The notes under the pieces were generated by a model that did no database searches, was not told the DNA's origin, and saw only the letters and a list, made by a program, of their open reading frames with translations. This document shows, in pieces, positions 50,310-58,809 of a stretch of DNA of 64,000 nucleotides. Within the stretch, counting starts at the first letter, position 1. Each line of letters starts with the position of its first letter. The DNA lies in assembly GCF_004364325.1 (NCBI RefSeq), contig NZ_SOCP01000008.1:124001-188000 (forward strand), read 5' to 3'. The stretch is from Actinophytocola oryzae. GTDB taxonomy: Bacteria > Actinomycetota > Actinomycetes > Mycobacteriales > Pseudonocardiaceae. The position numbers and the translations under genes are program-made.

Positions 50310-50330
50310 CGTTCCCGTGGCGCGGGAACG
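50310..50330 (-). terminator. short hairpin after the DUF6292 gene
   Basis: CGTTCCCG-N5-CGGGAACG, 39 nt past the stop at 50369 on the minus strand. Perfect 8-bp arms, no U-tract; modest support. Confidence 0.4.
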
Positions 50331-50368
50331 ACGCGGCGGACCGTGTCTCCCGGTCTCCGGGTGCGGCC

Positions 50369-50800
50369 CTACGGCACCGCGGCACGCAGGACGGTGTCGA
50401 GGTCGGCGAGGCTGCCCGCGGTGCGCACGGTCGGCGGGTCGAGCGTCCCGACGCGGTGGTCGTCGTCGCGCAGGGCGGCGACGAAACGGGCGACCCGCGC
50501 GGGTGGGGGTGCGATCGTGGTGCCACCCAGGTAGCGGATGACGATGAGGTCCTCCGCGGAGTGGGTCTCGACCGCGGCGGACCAGCCGTGGACCTCGTCC
50601 CAGAGCAGGGCGACGTCCCGGTCGGGGTAGCCGGGCAGGTGCTCGTCGAGTGCGACGTAGGCAGACACCGGGCTGTCGTGGTCGACGGTGCAGGACTCCA
50701 GGCCGATGCCGAGCGCCGTCGTCACGTCGGTGAGGTACTCGCTCAGTGCGGCCATGGCCGGGTGGGGGTGGCCGGTCGGTGTGTACAGCGATGCGGTCAC
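50369..50800 (-). CDS. DUF6292 family protein
   Basis: 143 residues from GTG 50800. Pattern AALSEYLTDVTTALGIGLES then ALLWDEVHGWSAAVETHSAE and VIRYLGGTTIAPPPARVARFVAALR fits the DUF6292 family, a small alpha/beta protein common in Pseudonocardiales, often near regulatory or defence genes. Function unknown. It lies 69 nt downstream of hsp20 on the same strand, so it may be transcribed with it. Confidence 0.7.
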   Translation of the reverse strand: MTASLYTPTGHPHPAMAALSEYLTDVTTALGIGLESCTVDHDSPVSAYVALDEHLPGYPDRDVALLWDEVHGWSAAVETHSAEDLIVIRYLGGTTIAPPPARVARFVAALRDDDHRVGTLDPPTVRTAGSLADLDTVLRAAVP

Positions 50801-50869
50801 GGTGCTGGTGCCCTTCTGGCGCGGCCGTGTGCGGGACCGGCGGCGGGGGCCGCCGGTCCCACATGGCCC

Positions 50870-51313
50870 TCAGGCCTGGATCTCCCTCCGGTCCGACTGC
50901 GTGCCGGTGATCTCGATGCGCCGGGGCTTGGCCTTCTGGGCGATCGGGATGCGCAGGGTCAGCACGCCTGCCTCGTAGTCGGCGGTGATGTGCTCGCTGT
51001 CGAGGGTGTCGCCGAGGAACAGCTGCCGGGAGAAGACGCCGAGGGGGCGCTCGGAGACCTGCATCTGGATCTCGTCACCGCTGGGCAGCGGGCGGCGTTC
51101 GGCCTTGACCGTCAACACGTTGCGCTCGACGTCCAGCTCGATGGCGTCGGGGGAGACGCCGGGCAGGTCGAACGAGACGACGAACTCGTCACCGGCGCGG
51201 TAGGCGTCCATGGGCATCGCGGCCGGCTTCGACCAGGTCCCGGGGGTTGCGGCGCCGAGCACCTGCTGGGCGAACCGGTCCAGCTCACGGAACGGGTCGG
51301 TGCGCATCAACAT
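50870..51313 (-). CDS. Hsp20/alpha-crystallin family small heat shock protein
   Basis: 147 residues from ATG 51313 with a perfect AAGGAGG 5 nt upstream. The alpha-crystallin domain spans about 38-135 ([20 protein letters not shown], then [20 protein letters not shown]) with the A-x-x-x-n-G-v-L motif as [14 protein letters not shown]. This matches the HSP18 class of actinobacteria, ATP-independent holdases of the cytoplasm. Two RheA-type operators lie between it and the divergent regulator, so it is heat-inducible. Confidence 0.95.
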   Translation of the reverse strand: MLMRTDPFRELDRFAQQVLGAATPGTWSKPAAMPMDAYRAGDEFVVSFDLPGVSPDAIELDVERNVLTVKAERRPLPSGDEIQMQVSERPLGVFSRQLFLGDTLDSEHITADYEAGVLTLRIPIAQKAKPRRIEITGTQSDRREIQA

Positions 51314-51366
51314 GGTGTCCTCCTTCTGTGATGGCAGTGGTGTCAACACGCATTACTGTTCTAACA

Positions 51367-51385
51367 TGTCATCGGAAGGATGACA
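51367..51385. promoter_or_regulatory. RheA-type operator, perfect copy
   Basis: TGTCATC-N5-GATGACA, the sequence reported as the RheA binding palindrome upstream of hsp18 in Streptomyces albus. On the minus strand it overlaps TTGTCA, a plausible -35 for hsp20 with TAGAAC 17 nt on. A repressor bound here would block hsp20. Confidence 0.8.
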
Positions 51386-51393
51386 AGTGCGGA

Positions 51394-51410
51394 GTCGTCG
51401 GGAGGATGAC
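51394..51410. promoter_or_regulatory. RheA-type operator, imperfect second copy
   Basis: GTCGTC-N5-GATGAC, five of six positions symmetric, 27 bp (centre to centre) from the first copy. It overlaps the GGAGG of the divergent regulator gene, so it would couple repression of the regulator to that of hsp20. Confidence 0.5.
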
Positions 51411-51412
51411 GA

Positions 51413-52024
51413 ATGACGGACGAGGATCCTGCCGAGGTCGTTCGGCGTGTGCACGAGGTGGTCCTGGCCGCCAGGGACGGCGACGTGCCGTCCGAGCGGG
51501 TGCTGGCCGCGCTGACCGGCCTGCGGTCGGTGCGGGAACAGCTGGGGGCGTGGGAGCCCGCGCTGGTCGCGGCAGCCAGGGACGGTGGCGTCAGCTGGGC
51601 GTCGCTCGCCCCGGTGCTGGGCGTGGCGAGCAGGCAGGCCGCGGAACGGCGGTTCCTGCGGCTGCGGCCGTCCGCGACCGGCGAGTCGACCGGGGAGGCC
51701 CGGGTCGACGCCGAACGCGGCCGACGCGCGGGCGACCGCGCCGTCGCGGACTGGGCACGGCGCAACTCCGCGATCCTGCGTCAGCTGGCCGGTCAGGTCA
51801 GCGCGGTGGACGGCCTCGACGCGGCCGGCCGCAGGAGTGTCGACCGGCTCGGCGCCGCGCTCGGCGACGACGACGTCACCAGCCTGCTGTCGCCGCTCGC
51901 CGACGTCCGTTCCCACCTGACGGGCGAGCACGCCGGGCTGACCGACCGGCTCGGTGCCATCAGCGAGCAGACCGACAAGTTGCGCCGCGACGCCGCCGAC
52001 AACCGCCGCAACCGCGCCACCTGA
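51413..52024 (+). CDS. HSP18-type transcriptional regulator
   Basis: 203 residues from ATG 51413 with GGAGG 7 nt upstream. An HTH-like stretch is seen in DGGVSWASLAPVLGVASRQAAERRFL. It has a long charged helical C-terminus (RADRLGAISEQTDKLRRDAA type). Families of this shape are annotated as HSP18 regulators because they sit divergent to hsp18/hsp20, as here. It probably binds the operators at 51367-51410 and releases them on heating. It is not obviously homologous to S. albus RheA by motif alone. Confidence 0.72.
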   Translation: MTDEDPAEVVRRVHEVVLAARDGDVPSERVLAALTGLRSVREQLGAWEPALVAAARDGGVSWASLAPVLGVASRQAAERRFLRLRPSATGESTGEARVDAERGRRAGDRAVADWARRNSAILRQLAGQVSAVDGLDAAGRRSVDRLGAALGDDDVTSLLSPLADVRSHLTGEHAGLTDRLGAISEQTDKLRRDAADNRRNRAT

Positions 52025-52080
52025 CGGACCCGGCCGCCCACCCGGCCGGGCGGTAGTGTCTCGGTCCCTAGGAGGTTTCC

Positions 52081-52476
52081 ATGAGAGACGACGTCGACAG
52101 CGAGTCCGACCTGTTGGAGCCGGAGGACACGCTCGTGGACCGGGGTGTCGAGGACGTCCTCGACGAGGGCTACTCGCCGCCGGAGAAGCCGTCGGACTTC
52201 TACGACGGCCACGAGTCGCTCGAGGGACGGCTGGCCAGGGAGGTGCCGAACCCGGAGGACGCCGATGGCGACGGCGTGGGCGACGCGTCCGACACCGACG
52301 GCGAACCCTACGACGACGAGGTCGGCGAGACGCGGGCAGGCAGGCTCGTCGCGGCCGACGAGGGCTTCGGTGCCGACACCGACGAGTACCTCTACGCCCG
52401 CGACGTGGGCATCGACGGGGCGGCGGCGTCCGCGGAGGAAGCCGCGGTGCACGCGATCACCGACGACCAGGAGTAG
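52081..52476 (+). CDS. DUF5709 family acidic protein
   Basis: 131 residues from ATG 52081 behind AGGAGG (7 nt). Strongly acidic with DTLVDRGVEDVLDEGYSPPE, the DUF5709 signature, then a DADGDGVGDASDTDGEPYDD segment and EEAAVHAITDDQE at the end. Small soluble actinobacterial protein of unknown function. Its last 20 bases overlap the opposing sigma-factor gene. Confidence 0.82.
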   Translation: MRDDVDSESDLLEPEDTLVDRGVEDVLDEGYSPPEKPSDFYDGHESLEGRLAREVPNPEDADGDGVGDASDTDGEPYDDEVGETRAGRLVAADEGFGADTDEYLYARDVGIDGAAASAEEAAVHAITDDQE

Positions 52477-53704
52477 CGCTGCCCAGCTGGTCCCGGCGGC
52501 GCGCCAGGTGTGCGCTCTCGGCGGTGTTGCCCGCCAGCTCGATGGCCCTGTCGTACGCCGCGCGGGACCGCTGGCCGAGGCCGAGCCTGCGCAGCAGCTC
52601 GGCGCGGGTCGCGTGGAAGGCGTGGTAGCCGTCCAGCTGCTCCTCGAGCCGGTCGACAGCCGCCAGCGCCACCTCGGGACCGTCCAGCTCGGCCACCGCG
52701 ACGGCACGGTTGAGCGCGACGACCGGTGACGGGTCGATGCGCACGAGCTGGTCGTAGAGGGCCACCACCTGCGACCAGTCGGTGTCGCGGACGTCGCGGG
52801 CCGACGTGTGCACGGCGTTGATCGCCGCCAGGATCTGGTACGGACCCGGGGCCACCCCGGCGGCCAGGCGCTCGCGGACCAGTCGGTGGCCCTCGGCGAC
52901 CAGGCCCGCGTCCCAGGCCCCTCGGTCCTGCTGGTCAAGGGGGACCAGCTCGCCGGTGGCGGAGACCCGGGCGCCGTTGCGTGCCTCGATGAGCAGCATC
53001 AGCGCCAGCAGCCCGGCCACCTCGCCGTCCTCCGGCAGCAGGGCGCGGACCAGGCGGGTGAGCCGGATCGCCTCGGCGGTGAGACCGGGACGCACCGGGT
53101 CGGTGTCGGGGCCGGTCGCCAGGTAGCCCTCGTTGAACACCAGGAACAGCACGGCGAGCACACCGGACACGCGGGCGGGCAGCTCCTCCGCGTCGGGCAC
53201 CCGGTAGGGGATGCGGGCCGTCCTGATCTTGGTCTTCGCGCGGGTGATCCGCTGGCCCATGGCGGTCTCGCGCACCAGGAACGCGCTGGCGATCTCCGGC
53301 ACGGTCAGGCCGCCGACCATGCGCAGCGTCAGCGCCACCCTGGCCTCCGTCCCGAGTGCGGGGTGACAGCAGGTGAAGATCAGCCGGAGCCGGTCGTCCT
53401 CGATGGCGGCGGGGGGCTCCGGCGGGGTGTCGTCGTACAACGTCCGGGCCTCCTCGTGCTTGTCGTCGCGTCTGCTCTCGCGGCGGATCCTGTCGATGGC
53501 CTTGCGGTTCGCGGTGGTGGTCAGCCAGGCGCCCGGGTTGGGGGGCACGCCGTCGGCGGGCCAGCGCGCCACCGCGGTCGCGAACGCCTCGGCCGCGGCT
53601 TCCTCGGCGATGTCGAGGTCGCCGAACCGTCGGGTCAGGGAGGCGACCACCCGGCCCCACTCCTCGTGGTGGGCCCTGGTGACCGCCTCCATCGCGTCAC
53701 TCAC
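52457..53704 (-). CDS. ECF42-type sigma factor with C-terminal extension (DUF6596)
   Basis: 415 residues from GTG 53704, sharing GTGA with the YCII gene stop. Sigma region 2 (AVTRAHHEEWGRVVASLTRR, ANRKAIDRIRRESRR) and region 4 (LTLRMVGGLTVPEIASAFLV) are followed by a long helical extension (from about 190: VLAVLFLVFNEGYLATGPD, then VVALYDQLVRIDPSPVVALN). This extension defines the ECF42 group, whose activity needs it in place of an anti-sigma factor. ECF42 genes are paired with YCII/DGPF-domain genes, as here. Confidence 0.9.
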   Translation of the reverse strand: MSDAMEAVTRAHHEEWGRVVASLTRRFGDLDIAEEAAAEAFATAVARWPADGVPPNPGAWLTTTANRKAIDRIRRESRRDDKHEEARTLYDDTPPEPPAAIEDDRLRLIFTCCHPALGTEARVALTLRMVGGLTVPEIASAFLVRETAMGQRITRAKTKIRTARIPYRVPDAEELPARVSGVLAVLFLVFNEGYLATGPDTDPVRPGLTAEAIRLTRLVRALLPEDGEVAGLLALMLLIEARNGARVSATGELVPLDQQDRGAWDAGLVAEGHRLVRERLAAGVAPGPYQILAAINAVHTSARDVRDTDWSQVVALYDQLVRIDPSPVVALNRAVAVAELDGPEVALAAVDRLEEQLDGYHAFHATRAELLRRLGLGQRSRAAYDRAIELAGNTAESAHLARRRDQLGSATPGRR

Positions 53705-54024
53705 AGGAACGGCCGCACCTCGACCCGCCGGTTGCAGGCCCTCGACCCTGCCGAGGCGAGCTTCAGCGCCACGTCGAGGTCCGGTGCCTCCATGACCCAG
53801 AAGCCGATGAGGAACTCCTTGGTCTCCACGAAGGGCCCGTCGGTGACCACCGCCGCCCCACCCCGGTTGTCGATGACGGTGGCCGTGTCCGGTGTCCCGA
53901 GCCCGCCGGCGAAGACCCAGTGGCCCTCGGCCTGGAGCCGCTCGTTGAACACCTCGATGGCGGCCTGCTCGTCCGAGGTGGCGAGGTCGCCACTGTCGTG
54001 GAGCACGGAAACCAGGTACTGCAT
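53701..54024 (-). CDS. YCII/DGPF-domain protein, ECF42 partner
   Basis: 107 residues from ATG 54024 (AGGAG about 11 nt upstream). It holds the DGPF motif in AVVTDGPFVETKEFLIGFWV and a dimeric alpha/beta-barrel pattern (YLVSVLHDSG, GGLGTPDTATVID). YCII proteins may bind a small metabolite; DGPF genes are typical targets of ECF42. Co-transcribed with the sigma gene through a GTGA overlap. Confidence 0.9.
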   Translation of the reverse strand: MQYLVSVLHDSGDLATSDEQAAIEVFNERLQAEGHWVFAGGLGTPDTATVIDNRGGAAVVTDGPFVETKEFLIGFWVMEAPDLDVALKLASAGSRACNRRVEVRPFL

Positions 54025-54139
54025 CGGTCGATCATCTCCTGTGTCGTGGACGCGCCCCGCGTGGGCGGCTCTCACCCCCGCTACGAACACCGCTGACCCG
54101 ATCCGACACCGCCTCGCGGGTTTTCTCAACTCGGCCGGG

Positions 54140-56887
54140 TCACTGGAGCGGGGGCCGGTCGTCGGCGAGGCGGTCCTGCAGGCGGGCGTGGCGGAACTGG
54201 TACACCGCACCCACCTGGCGCAGGACACCGCGCCGGTGGGCGTCGTTGAGGAAGCCCATCAGCCGCACGGGGAGCCCGCCGCGCATGGCGAGCCAGAGGC
54301 GGGTCACGGCGAAGGTCCCCCAGGCCCGCGACAGGCAGACGGTCAGTCCCACAGCGAGCCCGAACGTGGTCCCGACGCCGATGGCCTGCCAGTCGGTCGT
54401 GGCGCGGGGGAACACCTGGCCGCCGACGACGGCACCGGCCAGGCCGTACGCGACGCCCCCGGTGGGGCCGAACATGAAGCGGCCGAGCAGGTAGGACGCG
54501 AGGCCCGCGGCGAGTGCGAGCACGAGGTCGAAGTGGCCGGACAGGACCGTGACGAACCGGGTCTGGTTGGTCAGTGCGAAGGCGATGCCGTAGAACGGGC
54601 CGAGGCACACCACGAAGGACAGCGTGTACGCGAGCGCCGCGGTGCGGTCCTCGCGCAGCGTGGTGGCCGGGCTGGTCACGCGGTCGGCGTCGACGGGCGT
54701 GTCCAGCCAGACGTGCAGCCCGATCGCGAACCCGAAGTCGGCGGCGAGCAGCACGACGATCGTCGGGGACAGCGACCAGCCCAGCCCGAGCGCGGTCCCG
54801 ATGGCCGCGCCGACGAGGAACCGCAGGACGAACCGTCTCGCGGTGTTGCGGAAGCGGAGCTCGACACGCAGCGGTCCCGGCCCCCGGCCGGTGCTGTGCG
54901 CGACGAAGCCCGCGAGCCCGAACGACAGGCCGTAGACGAGCCCGACGAGCGGACCCGCGGCGAGCCAGCCCGCGAGCGCGAACAGCAGCGCGGGCGGCAC
55001 ACCGAGGTAGAGCCCGGCCACGTGGCGGGGCACGAACCTCCCGACGGTCCACCAGGCCAGCTCGCGGGACTGCCGGTCGTGCAGGCACCTGGCGAGGAAG
55101 ACGAGCCAGCGCCGTGCCTGCGCGGCCTCGTAGGTCCGCGGCGGCGCGGGCGGGGCCTGCGGCGCCGGCGGGCTGGGGCGGCGGGCGTAGCTGGCCGGGA
55201 CGTAGGCGTCCAGGAGGTGCGCCTCGATGGCCTCGGGGGCGGCGAAGCGGTCGGTGTCGCACAGCTCGCCGGGGTCGGTGTCCGGCCTCGCGTAGGCGGT
55301 CCTGGTCAGGTCGACCATCAGCGGGGTGCGCAGTGCCTGGGCTAGCGCGCTGTCCCGCTGCGTGCGCAGCCGCTCCACCAGCGGCGTCCACCGGAGGTCA
55401 CCGACCCGCGTGCGGGCGGTGAGGAACTCGACGGCGGCACCGGGCTCGACCGGCTCGATCTCCACGACCGCGGCGCGGGCCAGCACGAAACCGGTCCTGG
55501 TGACGGCGTCCTCGTACTCGTCGCCACGGCAGGTCACCACGAAGGGGTAGCCGTCGGCCGTCGCGTGGTCGAGCGCGTCGATCGCCGCGGCGTGCAGGGC
55601 GGGCGGGGTCTCGTCGAGACCGTCGAGGATCGGGATGATCCGCCGGTCGAGCACCAGCTGGGTGGCCGTGTCGGCGCCGTCGACCGGCTGGGCGAGGCCG
55701 GGGTACTCCTCGTGGAGCCTGGTGGCGAGCCAGTGCTCGAGGTGCTCGTGGTGGGGGTTCCAGGACGCCATCGGCAGCAGGACCGGGACCGGTTCCCCGT
55801 CCCGCCGGTCGGCGAGCAGCCCGAGGGTGAGCAGCATGGCCAGGACGGACTTCCCCGCACCCGGCTCGCCGAGGACGACGAGCTGGCGCGACGCGGTCTG
55901 CCGGAACTTGGTCACGACGTCGCCGAGGCCGCCGGACAGGACGAGCCGTTCGGTCGCGCCCGCGGCGGCACGGGCGGTGACCGGGCGTCCCGTCGCCGAC
56001 CAGGTCAGCGGCACGGGTGCGGGGCGGTTGAGCGAGCGGATCCCGACCTCGGCGGTCCACTGCCGCGCGACGCCGGCGGCCAGCTGCCGCAGCGCGTGGT
56101 CCAGCCGGCTCTCGGCCTGCCGTGCGGGTGCGTCCGGCGTGGTGGGGGTGGCCCCCTGCTCGCGGGCGAGGATGCGCATCTGCAGGTCGCGCAGCTCGGG
56201 ACCCGGCTCGACGCCCAGCTCGTCGACCAGCCCCCGGCGCAGCGCCTGGAACACCGCGAGTGCGTCGGCCGGTCTGCCGTCGCGGTCGAGCGCGGTCATC
56301 AGCTGGCCGTGTATCCGCTCGCGGAAGGGGTGCTGCGTGACCAGCTCGCCCAGCTCCTCGACGACCGCGTGGTGCTCGCCCAGCGCCAGCTGCCACTCGA
56401 CGCACGCCCCGATCGCGGTGAACCGCTGCTCGTCGAGCCGGGTGACCGGGCCGGCCAGGGCGGCGGCGTCCAGCCCGTCGAGTGCCGGGCCGCGCCAGAG
56501 CAGCAGCGCACGGCGTGCCTCGTCGACGGCGGCACGCAGGTCGCCCGCGTCGGCCAGCTCCCGCGCCGTGGCGACGCCGAGCTGGAACCGCGTGGCGTCC
56601 AGCTCGTCGTCGCCGACCGCGATCCGGTAGCCGGGCCCGTCGGTGGCGATGAGGTCACTCCCGCCACCCAGCCGGTCGCGCAGCATCGAGACACAGTTCT
56701 GGACCTGTTTGGTCGCCGTGACCGGCGGCCCGTCGTCCCACACCGCCGCGACCAGCCGGGGGATCGGCACCACCGAGTTCGGCGCCAGGAGCAACGCGGC
56801 CAGCACGCGCTGGTGGCGGCTGCTCGGGAGGGTGATCCTGCCCTCGGCGGTCCAGACCTCCAGCGTTCCGAGCACGCGGAAATCCAT
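54140..56887 (-). CDS. SARP-BTAD fused to NACHT NTPase and membrane domain
   Basis: 915 residues from ATG 56887 with AAAGG 7 nt upstream. Winged helix 1-95, BTAD about 98-245 (ELGVEPGPELRD), linker, then NACHT with Walker A GEPGAGKS (340-347) and RRIIPILDGLDET (Walker B). A winged helical domain follows and from about 640 a run of seven or eight hydrophobic helices, ending in GFLNDAHRRGVLRQVGAVYQ. A membrane-bound transcription activator with a NACHT switch is unusual: known SARPs are soluble. The pseudogene at 27720-29108 shares its second half. Role in regulation or conflict signalling is open. Confidence 0.85.
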   Translation of the reverse strand: MDFRVLGTLEVWTAEGRITLPSSRHQRVLAALLLAPNSVVPIPRLVAAVWDDGPPVTATKQVQNCVSMLRDRLGGGSDLIATDGPGYRIAVGDDELDATRFQLGVATARELADAGDLRAAVDEARRALLLWRGPALDGLDAAALAGPVTRLDEQRFTAIGACVEWQLALGEHHAVVEELGELVTQHPFRERIHGQLMTALDRDGRPADALAVFQALRRGLVDELGVEPGPELRDLQMRILAREQGATPTTPDAPARQAESRLDHALRQLAAGVARQWTAEVGIRSLNRPAPVPLTWSATGRPVTARAAAGATERLVLSGGLGDVVTKFRQTASRQLVVLGEPGAGKSVLAMLLTLGLLADRRDGEPVPVLLPMASWNPHHEHLEHWLATRLHEEYPGLAQPVDGADTATQLVLDRRIIPILDGLDETPPALHAAAIDALDHATADGYPFVVTCRGDEYEDAVTRTGFVLARAAVVEIEPVEPGAAVEFLTARTRVGDLRWTPLVERLRTQRDSALAQALRTPLMVDLTRTAYARPDTDPGELCDTDRFAAPEAIEAHLLDAYVPASYARRPSPPAPQAPPAPPRTYEAAQARRWLVFLARCLHDRQSRELAWWTVGRFVPRHVAGLYLGVPPALLFALAGWLAAGPLVGLVYGLSFGLAGFVAHSTGRGPGPLRVELRFRNTARRFVLRFLVGAAIGTALGLGWSLSPTIVVLLAADFGFAIGLHVWLDTPVDADRVTSPATTLREDRTAALAYTLSFVVCLGPFYGIAFALTNQTRFVTVLSGHFDLVLALAAGLASYLLGRFMFGPTGGVAYGLAGAVVGGQVFPRATTDWQAIGVGTTFGLAVGLTVCLSRAWGTFAVTRLWLAMRGGLPVRLMGFLNDAHRRGVLRQVGAVYQFRHARLQDRLADDRPPLQ

Positions 56888-57253
56888 TACCGACCTTTCC
56901 GAGGGGCGACGCGACCGGGGTCGAATGCTACCCGGGTGGCACGTCGACACCCCTCCCGACCAGGCAGATGACGCCGTGAGGACGAGGCGAGGACGGAGCG
57001 GGGCACAGTCGTCGGCGTCGTTGCCCCAGCGGCTCGAGGGGAGAGGGGCAGCGGCACATGCGTTGTCCGGGGAAGGTGTTCGTCGCCTGCCGCCGCGTGC
57101 GCGCTCTCAGGGGGTGCGCGCACGAACGGCGGCGGCGACGGCGCGTCACCGACGGAACGGGGACGGCCACCGGAATGGGGTCGTGTCGTTCGTCGAGGTC
57201 CACGAGGTGACGGGACCCCGGTCGGGTCACCTCCGCGCCCAGGGTGGCCCGGG
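56888..57253. other. intergenic region, no gene recognised
   Basis: 366 bases between the SARP-NACHT start and the end of the anti-sigma gene. It must carry the SARP-NACHT promoter on the minus strand. I see no clear promoter boxes, strong repeats or coding sequence. Confidence 0.45.
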
Positions 57254-57988
57254 TCAGGCGGCCCGGTGGCGGCCCGCGGGACGCAGCGGGGGACGGGCGG
57301 GGTCGCCTGCTGCCGGCGCGGGGTCGCCGGGAGCGGTGCTCGTGCCCGCCGCACCACCGGTTCCGGTGTCGACGGCGTGGCCGGGACTCGCGCCCCCCGG
57401 CTTCCTGTTCACCAGGAACAGCAGGACCAGGCCCGCGACCAGGAGCCCGTGGCCGAGCACCCTGGCGACCGGCGCGGTGCCTGCGATCAGGTCGTGCGTC
57501 GAGTAGGCCAGCAGCAGTGCCAGGAACCCGGTGAGGACCGGGATCAGCCCGGCCGCGGTCCTCGGGCGGAACGCGGCCCAGAACAGCCCGACGCCCAGCG
57601 CCAGGTTCCAGGCGGTGCCCTCGTTGAACAGGTGGCTCGCGATGGGCACGGCGTCGTGGTCGGCGTGTGTCTGCCGCTGTCCCACGCCGAAGAGCTGCGC
57701 GAACGCCAGGGAGAGCTGCGCGACGGCGACGACGCCGAGCGCGTACCGGGGCCACCAGCCCCGGGTGTCCACGAACACGGGAGCGTCGGCGATGATCGCC
57801 CCGGTCAGGTCGGGCACCGGCGTCGCGGACCTGATCCGCAGCGACCTCGTCAGCGCGGTCGCCTCGTCGAGCCAGCCCTGGCAGCCGGCACACGTCCGGA
57901 CATGCTCGTCGACCTGCGCCTCCGGCACGGGTTCGACCTCACCGTCGATCCTGGCCGAGAGTGCTTCGCGGCAAAGAGAGCATTCCAT
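57254..57988 (-). CDS. zinc-finger anti-sigma factor, multi-pass membrane
   Basis: 244 residues from ATG 57988. The N-terminal zf-HC2/ZAS motif is intact: C3, C6 and H29-x3-C33-x2-C36 (CSLCREALS, DEHVRTCAGC). About four membrane helices follow (YALGVVAVAQLSLAFAQLF, GVGLFWAAFRP, LIPVLTGFLALLLAY, VLGHGLLVAGLVLLFLV), then a disordered tail. Divergent, 69 nt from the sigma gene at 58058, so probably its anti-sigma factor; it would hold the sigma at the membrane. Confidence 0.85.
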   Translation of the reverse strand: MECSLCREALSARIDGEVEPVPEAQVDEHVRTCAGCQGWLDEATALTRSLRIRSATPVPDLTGAIIADAPVFVDTRGWWPRYALGVVAVAQLSLAFAQLFGVGQRQTHADHDAVPIASHLFNEGTAWNLALGVGLFWAAFRPRTAAGLIPVLTGFLALLLAYSTHDLIAGTAPVARVLGHGLLVAGLVLLFLVNRKPGGASPGHAVDTGTGGAAGTSTAPGDPAPAAGDPARPPLRPAGRHRAA

Positions 57989-58057
57989 GGTCTGTACAGT
58001 CGCAAGCGCGCCCCGATTAGTTCCCGGCGGGTCGGAACCCGGTTACGCTGCGGCGCT

Positions 58058-58633
58058 GTGACCCCTGCTCCCCGTGACGGTGACGCGCTCACCGAGCTTG
58101 CCCTGGCCGCGGGACGAGGTGACCGGTCCGCGCTGGAACGGTTCGTCCGCGCGACCCAGCGTGACGTCTGGCGGCTGGTCGCCCACCTGGCAGGCGTGGA
58201 CCTGGCCGACGACCTGACACAGGAGACCTACCTGCGGGCGCTGCCCGGCCTGTCCCGGTTCGCGGCCCGCTCCTCGGCGCGCACCTGGCTGCTGTCGATC
58301 GCCAGGCGTGCCGTCGTCGACCACATCCGCAACGTGACGTCCCGGCCCCGCATCAGCGGCTCCGCCGACCTGACCGTAATCGCCGACCGGCAGCGCGCCG
58401 CCGCACACGGCGTGGTGGCGGGCTTCGAGGACCTCGTCGAGGTGAACCTCCTGCTCGAACGCCTCGAGCCGGAACGCAGGGAGGCGGTGGTGCTGACCCA
58501 GGTGCTGGGGCTCACCTACGCCGAGGTCGCGGAGATCTGCCAGGTGCCGCTCGGCACCGTCCGCTCCCGCGTGGCGAGGGCCCGCGAGGACCTCCTCCGC
58601 GCGGACGGCACGCGCCGCGAGGGCACGGGCTGA
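58058..58633 (+). CDS. ECF sigma factor (SigC-like)
   Basis: 191 residues from GTG 58058. Region 2: RDVWRLVAHLAGVDLADDLT, then TYLRALPGLSRFAARSSART; region 4: RREAVVLTQVLGLTYAEVAE then CQVPLGTVRSRVARAREDLL. Resembles mycobacterial SigC. TACGCT lies 8 nt before the GTG and no ribosome binding site is seen, so the transcript may be leaderless. It precedes the contractile-injection block by 176 nt on the same strand; control of that block by this sigma is possible but not shown. Confidence 0.88.
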   Translation: MTPAPRDGDALTELALAAGRGDRSALERFVRATQRDVWRLVAHLAGVDLADDLTQETYLRALPGLSRFAARSSARTWLLSIARRAVVDHIRNVTSRPRISGSADLTVIADRQRAAAHGVVAGFEDLVEVNLLLERLEPERREAVVLTQVLGLTYAEVAEICQVPLGTVRSRVARAREDLLRADGTRREGTG

Positions 58634-58809
58634 CCGGTCTCCTGCCTACCTGACCGAGGACGTCACCGGCGCGTCACGCCCCGGTACGCGGTCTTATGCG
58701 TGCGTGGGCGCCATCGGTGCGGCCGGCGCGGCCGCTCCTGTGACAGCGGGGTGACGCGTCGGCCCGACCATCACCGCGTGCGATACGGGAACGGGCCCTG
58801 GCGGGGCTG

